Under the pieces are notes generated by a model. That model was not told the DNA's origin. It saw only the letters and a program-made list of their open reading frames with translations, and did no database searches. Both the position numbers and the translations under genes were made by a program. This document shows positions 1-4,910 of a stretch of DNA of 7,155 bases, one piece after another (the stretch's first letter is position 1; the number at the start of each line of letters is the position of its first letter). Origin of the DNA: Alphaproteobacteria bacterium UBA3637 (GTDB lineage Bacteria > Pseudomonadota > Alphaproteobacteria > CAAHEQ01 > UBA3637); assembly GCA_002373615.1 (NCBI GenBank), contig DFKU01000062.1:1-7155 (forward strand), written 5' to 3'.

Positions 1-86
1 GCGGCACTGCCAAGCACCTTGATACACTGAACTTTCCGGGCACCGGAGTTATCAGCTACATCAAGATTTGTTCCAACTTGAATCAT
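1..86 (-). CDS. rplN: 50S ribosomal protein L14 (uL14), N-terminal fragment cut by the window edge
   Basis: Large-subunit protein that binds 23S rRNA and forms an intersubunit bridge with 16S rRNA. Only the first 28 codons are in the window; the rest lies beyond position 1. The visible peptide starts MIQVGTNLDVADNSGARKVQ and continues CIKVLGSA, which matches the highly conserved L14 N-terminus (TNLDVADNSGAR, CIKVLG). The ATG at 84-86 is preceded by a purine-rich AGGAAAGGAAG Shine-Dalgarno stretch. It follows rpsQ after 20 bp. In E. coli this gene opens a separate spc operon with its own promoter; here the gap is too short for one, so it is probably co-transcribed with the S10 genes (inference). 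Identity is secure despite the truncation, which is a window artefact. Confidence 0.95.
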   Translation of the reverse strand, partial: MIQVGTNLDVADNSGARKVQCIKVLGSA

Positions 87-106
87 AGTCTTCCTTTCCT
101 TTCAAG

Positions 107-337
107 TTATTCTGAAACGACCACCCAAGATTTTGTCTTGGAAATTGGCCGACTTTCCATAATCTGAACATTGTCACCGACTTTGCACAGATTCTTTTCA
201 TCATGCGCTGTATAGTTTTTAGAGCGCTTGATGTATTTCTTATACACAGGATGCATCACCCGGCGTTCCACACGGACAACCACAGATTTATCCATCTTGT
301 CGCTGACGACGACCCCTTGTAAAATACGTTTAGGCAT
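107..337 (-). CDS. rpsQ: 30S ribosomal protein S17 (uS17)
   Basis: Small-subunit protein and primary binder of 16S rRNA 5' domain, needed early in 30S assembly. It is 76 residues, slightly shorter than the 84 of E. coli S17 and usual for alphaproteobacteria. Visible family features are the N-terminal MPKRILQGVVVSDKMDKSVVV, here shortened to its core GVVVSDKMDKSVVV (residues 8-21), then the basic segment HPVYKKYIKRSKNYTAHDE around residues 29-47 and the OB-fold motif VGDNVQIMESRPISKTKSW (residues 53-71). The start ATG overlaps the TAA of rpmC by one base (TAATG), so translation is likely coupled; a GGAG Shine-Dalgarno lies inside the rpmC 3' end. It ends with TAA and is followed 20 bp later by rplN. 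Confidence 0.97.
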   Translation of the reverse strand: MPKRILQGVVVSDKMDKSVVVRVERRVMHPVYKKYIKRSKNYTAHDEKNLCKVGDNVQIMESRPISKTKSWVVVSE

Positions 338-549
338 TATTTATTCTCCTTTTTCTTTGGCTGTTCTTTTTGACTGATAGCCGTTTTAATACGGGCCACT
401 TCTTTGCGGATTTGACCGCGACGAGCCGTATTTTTCAAAGCCCCTTGAGCTTGTTGGAAACGGAGGTTCATTGCTTCCTTATGCAAATCTTGTTCCATTT
501 TCTTCAAATCTTCAACAGACTTTTCTTTAATTGTCTTAAATTTTTCCAT
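337..549 (-). CDS. rpmC: 50S ribosomal protein L29 (uL29)
   Basis: Small two-helix protein of the large subunit that sits next to L23 at the polypeptide exit and binds 23S rRNA. The product has 70 residues against 63 in E. coli. Family signs are the first helix (SVEDLKKMEQDLHKEAMNLRFQQAQG, residues 11-36, with the typical LRFQQAQG ending), the linker LKNTARRGQIRKEVARIKT (residues 38-56) and a lysine-rich tail ending KKKENK. The ATG lies 2 bp after the rplP stop and has GAGGTG as a Shine-Dalgarno inside the rplP 3' end. The stop overlaps the rpsQ start by one base. Part of the S10 operon in the standard order rplP-rpmC-rpsQ. Nothing unusual apart from the slightly extended basic C-terminus. 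Confidence 0.97.
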   Translation of the reverse strand: MEKFKTIKEKSVEDLKKMEQDLHKEAMNLRFQQAQGALKNTARRGQIRKEVARIKTAISQKEQPKKKENK

Positions 550-551
550 TT

Positions 552-974
552 TTACACCTCTTCATCAGCTGTTCTTGCGATAAACTTGGTTTTGATTGGC
601 AACTTGGCACTGGCCAAAGTCATTGCCTCACGGGCGATGGCCTCGCTGACCCCTTCGCATTCAAACAGAACGCGACCGGGTTTCACACGGCACACCCAAA
701 ATTCAACGGCGCCCTTCCCTTTACCTTGACGGACTTCAGGGGGTTTTTTGGACACAGGGACATCCGGGAACACCCGAATCCACATACGTCCTTGACGCTT
801 CATTGCGTGAGCAATGGCACGACGAGCTGCTTCAATTTGACGTGCCGTCATACGGCAAGGCTCTTCGGCCTTTAATCCAAAGGTACCCTTATCCAGAGAA
901 GTACCGCTTTTGGCGACCCCATGAATACGACCTTTAAATGCTTTATTATGTTTTGTTCTTTTAGGTTGTAACAT
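552..974 (-). CDS. rplP: 50S ribosomal protein L16 (uL16)
   Basis: Late-assembling large-subunit protein at the central protuberance side of the peptidyl transferase centre, near the A-site tRNA elbow. The product has 140 residues (136 in E. coli). Visible motifs are MLQPKRTK at the N-terminus, FGLKA (32-36), MTARQIEAARRAI (42-54), KRQGRMWIRVFPDVPVSKKP (59-78), VRQGKGKGAVEFWV (81-94) and KLPIKTKF near the C-terminus. Arg82 aligns with E. coli Arg81, the residue hydroxylated by the oxygenase YcfD in that species; whether this organism has that enzyme cannot be seen here. The ATG is 11 bp after the rpsC TAA, with a GGAGAAGGA Shine-Dalgarno in the gap. It lies between rpsC and rpmC as in nearly all bacteria. 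Confidence 0.98.
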   Translation of the reverse strand: MLQPKRTKHNKAFKGRIHGVAKSGTSLDKGTFGLKAEEPCRMTARQIEAARRAIAHAMKRQGRMWIRVFPDVPVSKKPPEVRQGKGKGAVEFWVCRVKPGRVLFECEGVSEAIAREAMTLASAKLPIKTKFIARTADEEV

Positions 975-985
975 TTTCCTTCTCC

Positions 986-1651
986 TTATTTTTCATTGGC
1001 ACGTTTATCTTGAGCCATAGGATCTTTGGCCAAAATTTCGCCACGGTAGATCCATACTTTGACCCCACATGTCCCATAGGTTGTAAAGGCAGTGGCTGCA
1101 CCATAGCTGATATCAGCACGCAATGTGTGCAAAGGCACACGCCCTTCATGATACCATTCGGTTCTGGCGATTTCAGCACCACCTAAACGACCACCACAAC
1201 TGATCTTAATGCCTTCTGCGCCTTGACGCAAAGCAGATTGAACAGCGCGCTTCATCGCACGGCGGAAAGAAATACGCTTTTCCAATTGTTGAGCCACGTT
1301 TTCAGCCACCAATTTGGCATCAATTTCGGGCTTACGAACTTCAACGATATTCACGCTGACTTCGCTGCCGGCCATCTTTGTCAAATCTTTTTTCAATGTT
1401 TCAATATCTTGGCCTTTTTTACCAATGACCACGCCCGGACGGGCACAGTAAATGGTAACACGAGCCTTTTTCGCTGGGCGTTCAATCACAATGTGACTGA
1501 TACCAGCGGCGGCCAGCTTCTTTTCCAAGTACTTACGCATTTCAATGTCAGCCAATAATAAATCGGCATAATCATCTTCTGCAAACCAACGGGAATCCCA
1601 TGTACGGTTGATCCCTAAACGCAGGCTAATCGGATTTACTTTTTGTCCCAT
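986..1651 (-). CDS. rpsC: 30S ribosomal protein S3 (uS3)
   Basis: Small-subunit head protein lining the mRNA entry tunnel and contributing to ribosomal mRNA helicase activity. The product has 221 residues (233 in E. coli). It starts with the invariant MGQKVNPISLRLGI. The KH type 2 domain is marked by RPGVVIGKKGQDIE, with the GKKG loop at residues 77-80. RRAMK at 130-134 carries the two arginines and the lysine that correspond to the E. coli helicase residues. The C-terminal domain shows SGRLGG-like CGGRLGGAEIARTEWY (152-167), EGRVPLHTLRADI and VKVWIYRGEIL. Segments TWDSRWFAE and KKARVTIYCARPG are of alphaproteobacterial type. Its ATG overlaps the rplV TAA by one base and has a strong AAGGAGG Shine-Dalgarno at 1659-1665, suggesting coupled translation with rplV. 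Confidence 0.98.
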   Translation of the reverse strand: MGQKVNPISLRLGINRTWDSRWFAEDDYADLLLADIEMRKYLEKKLAAAGISHIVIERPAKKARVTIYCARPGVVIGKKGQDIETLKKDLTKMAGSEVSVNIVEVRKPEIDAKLVAENVAQQLEKRISFRRAMKRAVQSALRQGAEGIKISCGGRLGGAEIARTEWYHEGRVPLHTLRADISYGAATAFTTYGTCGVKVWIYRGEILAKDPMAQDKRANEK

Positions 1652-2076
1652 TAGGCAGCCTCCTTCTTTGTTGTTTCTTTTTTAGCAGCTTTTTTTGCCG
1701 GGGCTTTTTTGGCTTTCTTTTCAGCCTTGGCTTCGCCCACAACAATTGTTAAATTGGAAAATGGTTTCATAATCCGATGGCCTGAACCTTTTGCAGCAGC
1801 ATGCCAACGTTTCATAACCATAGCTTTTCCAACATAAGCTTCCAACACCACCAAGGTATCAATATCCATACCAAAGTTGTGTTCAGCATTCGCGATTGCG
1901 CTTGTGAGTAACTTTTTCACATCCCCTGCCACGCGTTTACGTGAAAAAGTGAGTTGATCCAAAGCTTTATTCACTTTCAATCCACGAATGGTTTCAGCCA
2001 CCAAATTTAATTTTTGCGGAGAGATTCGGATTGTCCGAGCGACCGCTTTTACTTGTTTTACTTGTTCTTTTACCAT
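1651..2076 (-). CDS. rplV: 50S ribosomal protein L22 (uL22) with lysine/alanine-rich C-terminal tail
   Basis: Large-subunit protein that binds 23S rRNA early in assembly; its beta-hairpin reaches the narrow part of the exit tunnel. From the chosen start it has 141 residues, about 30 more than E. coli (110). The reading frame stays open up to 2163, but that upstream part lies inside rpsS. The ATG at 2074-2076 follows the rpsS stop by 1 bp, has AAGGAG 6 nt before it, and puts the conserved ARTIRISPQKLNLVAETIRG (residues 13-32) at the usual distance from the N-terminus. The hairpin region is residues 80-105 (core MKRWHAAAKGSGHRIMKPF), followed by SNLTIVV. The excess length is a tail at 114-141 with 11 lysines and many alanines, probably disordered. 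The TAA overlaps the rpsC start. Confidence 0.95.
   Translation of the reverse strand: MVKEQVKQVKAVARTIRISPQKLNLVAETIRGLKVNKALDQLTFSRKRVAGDVKKLLTSAIANAEHNFGMDIDTLVVLEAYVGKAMVMKRWHAAAKGSGHRIMKPFSNLTIVVGEAKAEKKAKKAPAKKAAKKETTKKEAA
1659..1665 (-). promoter_or_regulatory. Shine-Dalgarno of rpsC inside rplV
   Basis: AAGGAGG on the minus strand, 7 nt before the rpsC ATG that overlaps the rplV stop. This is among the strongest ribosome binding sites in the window and fits reinitiation or coupled translation at the TAATG junction. Confidence 0.8.
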
Positions 2077-2077
2077 C

Positions 2078-2362
2078 TTATGCTCCTTGGGTGACCTTGG
2101 CATCAGCAGCGGTGTGTGCAACGAACGTACGTGTCGGTGCAAATTCACCAAACTTATGCCCAATCATGTTTTCTGTTACTGACACAGGAATAAACTTATG
2201 ACCGTTATACACAGCGAAAGTCAATCCCACGAAATCAGGTAAAATTGTTGAACGTCTGGACCATGTTTTGATTTGTTCATGACGGCCGGATGCTTTAACC
2301 TTTTCGGCTTTTTTCAGCAAATCACCATCAACAAACGGTCCTTTCCAAATTGATCTTGTCAT
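2078..2362 (-). CDS. rpsS: 30S ribosomal protein S19 (uS19)
   Basis: Small-subunit head protein that contacts 16S rRNA together with S13 and forms bridges to the large subunit. The product has 94 residues (92 in E. coli). Family motifs are MTRSIWKGPFVDGDLLKK at the N-terminus, IKTWSRRSTILPDFVGLTF (31-49), YNGHKFIPVSVTENMIGHK (52-70) and LGEFAPTRT-like FGEFAPTRTF (71-80). The start is ATG with AAGGAGG 7 nt upstream (2370-2376), a Shine-Dalgarno overlapping the rplB stop codon. The stop is 1 bp before the rplV start. It sits between rplB and rplV as in almost all bacterial S10 operons. No oddities seen. Confidence 0.98.
   Translation of the reverse strand: MTRSIWKGPFVDGDLLKKAEKVKASGRHEQIKTWSRRSTILPDFVGLTFAVYNGHKFIPVSVTENMIGHKFGEFAPTRTFVAHTAADAKVTQGA
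2083..2088 (-). promoter_or_regulatory. Shine-Dalgarno deciding the rplV start
   Basis: AAGGAG on the minus strand, inside the 3' end of rpsS and 6 nt before the ATG at 2074-2076. It supports this start over upstream Met codons in the same open frame, which lie deeper in rpsS. Confidence 0.85.
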
Positions 2363-2369
2363 TATCTAG

Positions 2370-2376
2370 CCTCCTT
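2370..2376 (-). promoter_or_regulatory. Shine-Dalgarno of rpsS overlapping the rplB stop
   Basis: AAGGAGG on the minus strand, 7 nt before the rpsS ATG. Its first base is the last base of the rplB TAA, so terminating and initiating ribosomes occupy the same site. Confidence 0.8.
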
Positions 2377-3206
2377 TAAGCTACTTTCTTGACAGCATGA
2401 CGAGAACGCACGATCAGGTGGTCTGTCCGCTTGTTGTTACGGGTCTTGAGACCCTTGGTCTTCCAACCCCATGGAGACACAGGATTGCGTCCACCATTTG
2501 TACGACCACCATGCGGGTGATCCACTGGGTTCATTGCGATACCGCGCACCGATGGGCGTCTTCCCATCCAACGTGCACGACCAGCTTTACCAATGGTTTC
2601 ATTTTGATGATCCGCATTGGAAACTGCTCCGACAGTGGCTAAACAATCAGCCAAAACTAAACGGAGTTCGCCAGAGCTTAAACGGATTTGTGCATAACCG
2701 GCATCTTTACCGATCAGTTGTGCATAGCATCCGGCAGAACGAGCGAGTTGTCCGCCCTTGCCCGGTTGCATTTCAATATTGTGCACAATTGTTCCCACCG
2801 GCATATTTTTCATTGGCATAGCATTACCGGGTTTGATATCAGCATTTTCAGCAGATACCACTTTATCCCCAGCGGATAAGCGTTGCGGTGCCAAGATGTA
2901 GGACAAGGTTCCGTCTTCGTATTTAATCAGAGCAATGAAAGCTGTACGGTTTGGATCGTATTCCAAACGTTCAACTGTTGCCACCATATCGCGTTTTTGA
3001 CGTTTAAAGTCAATCAAACGATAGGCTTTTTTCACCCCATTTCCACGACGACGTGAGGTCATGTGACCATGGCTGTTACGACCACCAGTTGAAGTTTTAC
3101 CTTCAACCAAGGTCTTAACCGGAGCCCCTTTATGGAGTTCAGAGCGATCCACACCGATTGTGTGTCTCATAGAACTTGTTGTTGGTTTATATGTTTTTAA
3201 TGCCAT
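2376..3206 (-). CDS. rplB: 50S ribosomal protein L2 (uL2), with variant conserved loops
   Basis: One of the largest and most conserved large-subunit proteins, required for subunit association and for peptidyl transferase activity. The product has 276 residues (273 in E. coli). The N-terminal OB-like domain contains KTSTGGRNSHGHMTSRRRGN (37-56), AYRLIDFKR (61-69) and VERLEYDPNRTAFIALIKY (78-96); the SH3-like domain contains MPVGTIVHNIEMQPGKGGQL (135-154) and ARSAGCYAQLIGK; the C-terminal part has AMNPVDHPHGG with His230, the counterpart of E. coli His229 (counted without Met). Two departures from the usual family pattern are visible: GGGHK reads GNGVK at 55-59, and HPHGGGEGR reads HPHGGR at 230-235, lacking GEG. 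The frame is otherwise intact. ATG is 1 bp after the rplW stop, with GGGGG at 3213-3217 as likely Shine-Dalgarno. Confidence 0.97.
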   Translation of the reverse strand: MALKTYKPTTSSMRHTIGVDRSELHKGAPVKTLVEGKTSTGGRNSHGHMTSRRRGNGVKKAYRLIDFKRQKRDMVATVERLEYDPNRTAFIALIKYEDGTLSYILAPQRLSAGDKVVSAENADIKPGNAMPMKNMPVGTIVHNIEMQPGKGGQLARSAGCYAQLIGKDAGYAQIRLSSGELRLVLADCLATVGAVSNADHQNETIGKAGRARWMGRRPSVRGIAMNPVDHPHGGRTNGGRNPVSPWGWKTKGLKTRNNKRTDHLIVRSRHAVKKVA

Positions 3207-3207
3207 A

Positions 3208-3525
3208 TTACACCCCCGCTGTCACATCGATTGTTTGACCTTTGGCCAAAGTCACGATGGCTTTCTTTACATCAGAGCGAACACCCATCTTGCCACGGAA
3301 AGCTTTCACTTTACCGGCTTGACGCAAAGTATTCACAGATTTCACTTCAACGCCGAAGACACCTTCAATCGCCTTTTTAATTTGAGGCTTTGTAGCATCC
3401 AAAGACACCAAGAAGGTCACTTGATTATTTTCTGCGGATTTCATCGCTTTTTCCGTAATCACAGGACGCACGATAATATCGCATAAAGCGGCGTTCATTT
3501 GTTTTTGTTCGGATTTTTTAACCAT
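3208..3525 (-). CDS. rplW: 50S ribosomal protein L23 (uL23)
   Basis: Large-subunit protein at the polypeptide exit, docking site for trigger factor and the signal recognition particle. The product has 105 residues (100 in E. coli). Motifs are DIIVRPVITEKAM (16-28), with Glu25 in the TEKA segment that corresponds to the chaperone-contact glutamate, VTFLVSLDATKPQIKKAIEG (36-55), VFGVEVKSVNTL and the C-terminal RSDVKKAIVTLAKGQTIDVT. The first ATG is chosen because it forms a TAATG overlap with the rplD stop; its Shine-Dalgarno (AGGACGG) is weak and rather distant, so coupling to rplD translation probably matters. A second Met at residue 10 has no visible ribosome binding site and is less likely, though the conserved part begins after it. 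Confidence 0.96.
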   Translation of the reverse strand: MVKKSEQKQMNAALCDIIVRPVITEKAMKSAENNQVTFLVSLDATKPQIKKAIEGVFGVEVKSVNTLRQAGKVKAFRGKMGVRSDVKKAIVTLAKGQTIDVTAGV

Positions 3526-4145
3526 TAGGCTAACCGTCCTTCCAATTTAGCAACGGCATCCTTGGACAACACCAAGATATCCCGACGCATAATATCATAC
3601 ACATTGGCCCCTTGAACCGGCAAAACATCCACATCAGCAATGTTTCTGGCTGACAGAGCAAAGTTTTCATCCAAAGTTTCACCACCCACAAACAAGATGG
3701 AATCCCATTTGTTGGCTTCAAAAGCTTTTTTGAAAGTCTTTGTGCTGGGCTTTTTCACAGCCATATCGTTCAAGATGAACAATTTATTTTCTTTTACTTT
3801 TTCAGACAAAGCCATACGCATAGCCAAAGCGCGCACTTTCTTTGTGAGTCCATAAGCATGAGAACGTACCACAGGTCCAAAAGCAATACCGCCATGATAT
3901 TTACCAACGGCACGTTTGATACCTTGACGAGCGTTCCCGGTTCCCTTTTGTTTGAAGGGCTTTTTACCGGAACCATGCACATCCCCAACATCTTTCACAG
4001 CATGTGTACCTTGACGACGGCAATCCAATTGCCATTGAATGGTTCTGGCCAAAATAGCCGGATCCACTTCCACGCCAAAGACGTCCTTATTCAGGTCAAT
4101 GCTGTCAACTGTTTTTTTATTTAAATCAACGACATCGTACTTCAT
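3525..4145 (-). CDS. rplD: 50S ribosomal protein L4 (uL4)
   Basis: Large-subunit assembly protein whose extended loop lines the exit tunnel constriction; in E. coli it also represses its own S10 operon through an mRNA leader. The product has 206 residues (201 in E. coli). Features are RQGTHAVKDVGDV (44-56), the tunnel loop GSGKKPFKQKGTGNARQG (58-75), the following HGG-FGPVVRSHAYGL region (84-100), ALSEK and the Rossmann-like C-terminal half with RNIADVDVLPVQGANVYDI (167-185) and DILVLSK. Lys67 matches E. coli Lys63, a macrolide-resistance site, but E. coli Arg67 is replaced by Asn71 and Trp60 by Phe64. No S10-type leader is possible upstream of rpsJ here, so that form of autoregulation is not supported. 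The start lies 4 bp after the rplC stop. Confidence 0.97.
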   Translation of the reverse strand: MKYDVVDLNKKTVDSIDLNKDVFGVEVDPAILARTIQWQLDCRRQGTHAVKDVGDVHGSGKKPFKQKGTGNARQGIKRAVGKYHGGIAFGPVVRSHAYGLTKKVRALAMRMALSEKVKENKLFILNDMAVKKPSTKTFKKAFEANKWDSILFVGGETLDENFALSARNIADVDVLPVQGANVYDIMRRDILVLSKDAVAKLEGRLA

Positions 4146-4162
4146 TGTCTTATTCCTTTACA
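4143..4162 (-). promoter_or_regulatory. Translation initiation element of rplD (copy 2 of a repeated 20-mer)
   Basis: Minus-strand sequence TGTAAAGGAATAAGACAATG, with an AAAGGA Shine-Dalgarno and the rplD ATG at its end. The single difference from the rplC element, T for A at position 11, is the first base of the rplC stop codon, which is read in a different frame from the TAA of copy 1. Confidence 0.75.
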
Positions 4163-4893
4163 GTCGGTTCTTCTGTTTTGGCTTCTGCCGCCACTTCAGC
4201 TTTTGGTTCTTCTTTGACTTCTGCCACTTTCAAACCAGCAGGAACAGGCCCCACTTTTTGAGCTGAACGTTTTTTAGCATCTTGCACAAAAACAATTCCT
4301 TCATCAAAACCAGGAACAGCACCTTGCACCATGATTAAGTTGCGGGCTTCATCAATCGCCACAACTTTCAAGTTTTGGACTGTCACCTGATAATTTCCCA
4401 TTTGACCGGGCATCGGGCGGTTTTTCACCACACGACCTGGCCATTCACGGTTACCGGTTGAACCACCTGAACGGTGAGTTCTGGAAGCACCGTGGGTCGC
4501 ATTGTCCCCACCGAAATTGTACTTCTTCATAACACCGGCATAGCCTTTACCCAGAGAAGTTCCTGTCACATCAACCAATTGTCCGACGACAAAGTGGTTA
4601 GCTGCGATAACAGAACCGGCTGGCACCAAGCAGTCTTCAGAAACTCTAAATTCCTTCAAAACACGCTTGGGATCTTGCTTTAATTTAGCAAAATGTCCTT
4701 TTTGAGGTTTGGCCAAATGTTTATCTTTGGCGGCTTTGAACCCCATCTGGACAGCGGTATAACCGTCTTTTTCCTTGGTACGTGTATCAACCACTGTGCT
4801 GTCAATTCTTAAAACAGTCACTGGCAGTTGGTCCCCGTTATCTTGGAAAAGACCCATCATACCGACTTTTTCTGCGATTACACCTGTACGCAT
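4150..4893 (-). CDS. rplC: 50S ribosomal protein L3 (uL3) with glutamate-rich C-terminal tail
   Basis: Early-assembly large-subunit protein with a long loop reaching towards the peptidyl transferase centre. The product has 247 residues (209 in E. coli). Motifs are MRTGVIAEKVGMMGLF at the start, KDGYTAVQMGF (42-52), KGHFAK (65-70), LKEFRVSED (79-87), VDVTGTSLGKGYAGVMKKYN (107-126), FGGDNATHGASRTHRSGGST (127-146) and PMPGQMGNYQVTVQNLKVV (160-178). Gln164 aligns with E. coli Gln150, which PrmB methylates there; alphaproteobacterial L3 as I recall it usually has His at this place. After the normal end near AQKVGPVPAG comes a tail from about residue 222 with 8 Glu and 4 Lys, ending TEEPTVKE, probably flexible. 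ATG is 12 bp after the rpsJ stop with AAAGGA as Shine-Dalgarno. Confidence 0.97.
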   Translation of the reverse strand: MRTGVIAEKVGMMGLFQDNGDQLPVTVLRIDSTVVDTRTKEKDGYTAVQMGFKAAKDKHLAKPQKGHFAKLKQDPKRVLKEFRVSEDCLVPAGSVIAANHFVVGQLVDVTGTSLGKGYAGVMKKYNFGGDNATHGASRTHRSGGSTGNREWPGRVVKNRPMPGQMGNYQVTVQNLKVVAIDEARNLIMVQGAVPGFDEGIVFVQDAKKRSAQKVGPVPAGLKVAEVKEEPKAEVAAEAKTEEPTVKE

Positions 4894-4910
4894 TGTCTTT
4901 TTCCTTTACA
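4891..4910 (-). promoter_or_regulatory. Translation initiation element of rplC (copy 1 of a repeated 20-mer)
   Basis: Read on the minus strand this is TGTAAAGGAAAAAGACAATG: the rpsJ stop (TAA), an AAAGGA Shine-Dalgarno overlapping it, a spacer and the rplC start codon. It matches the rplD initiation region at 19 of 20 positions. The ribosome binding role is clear from position; whether the repeat has meaning is open. Confidence 0.75.

Noticed and set aside
370..729. Plus-strand open frame of 119 codons
   Set aside because: It lies opposite rpmC and rplP, crosses their junction, has no recognisable motif and no convincing ribosome binding site. It is a shadow of the minus-strand genes.
961..1182. 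Minus-strand frame of 73 codons within rpsC
   Set aside because: It is an alternative frame inside S3, whose frame is conserved along its whole length.
2077..2163. Longer L22 N-terminus starting at 2163
   Set aside because: The extra 29 codons lie wholly within rpsS in another frame and look nothing like L22. The ATG at 2076 has its own Shine-Dalgarno and places the conserved motif correctly.
2376..2600. Frameshift or sequencing error as cause of the L2 C-terminal gap
   Set aside because: The reading frame stays intact and family-like on both sides, and the missing segment is exactly three codons. A frameshift would have scrambled the following NPVSPWG region.
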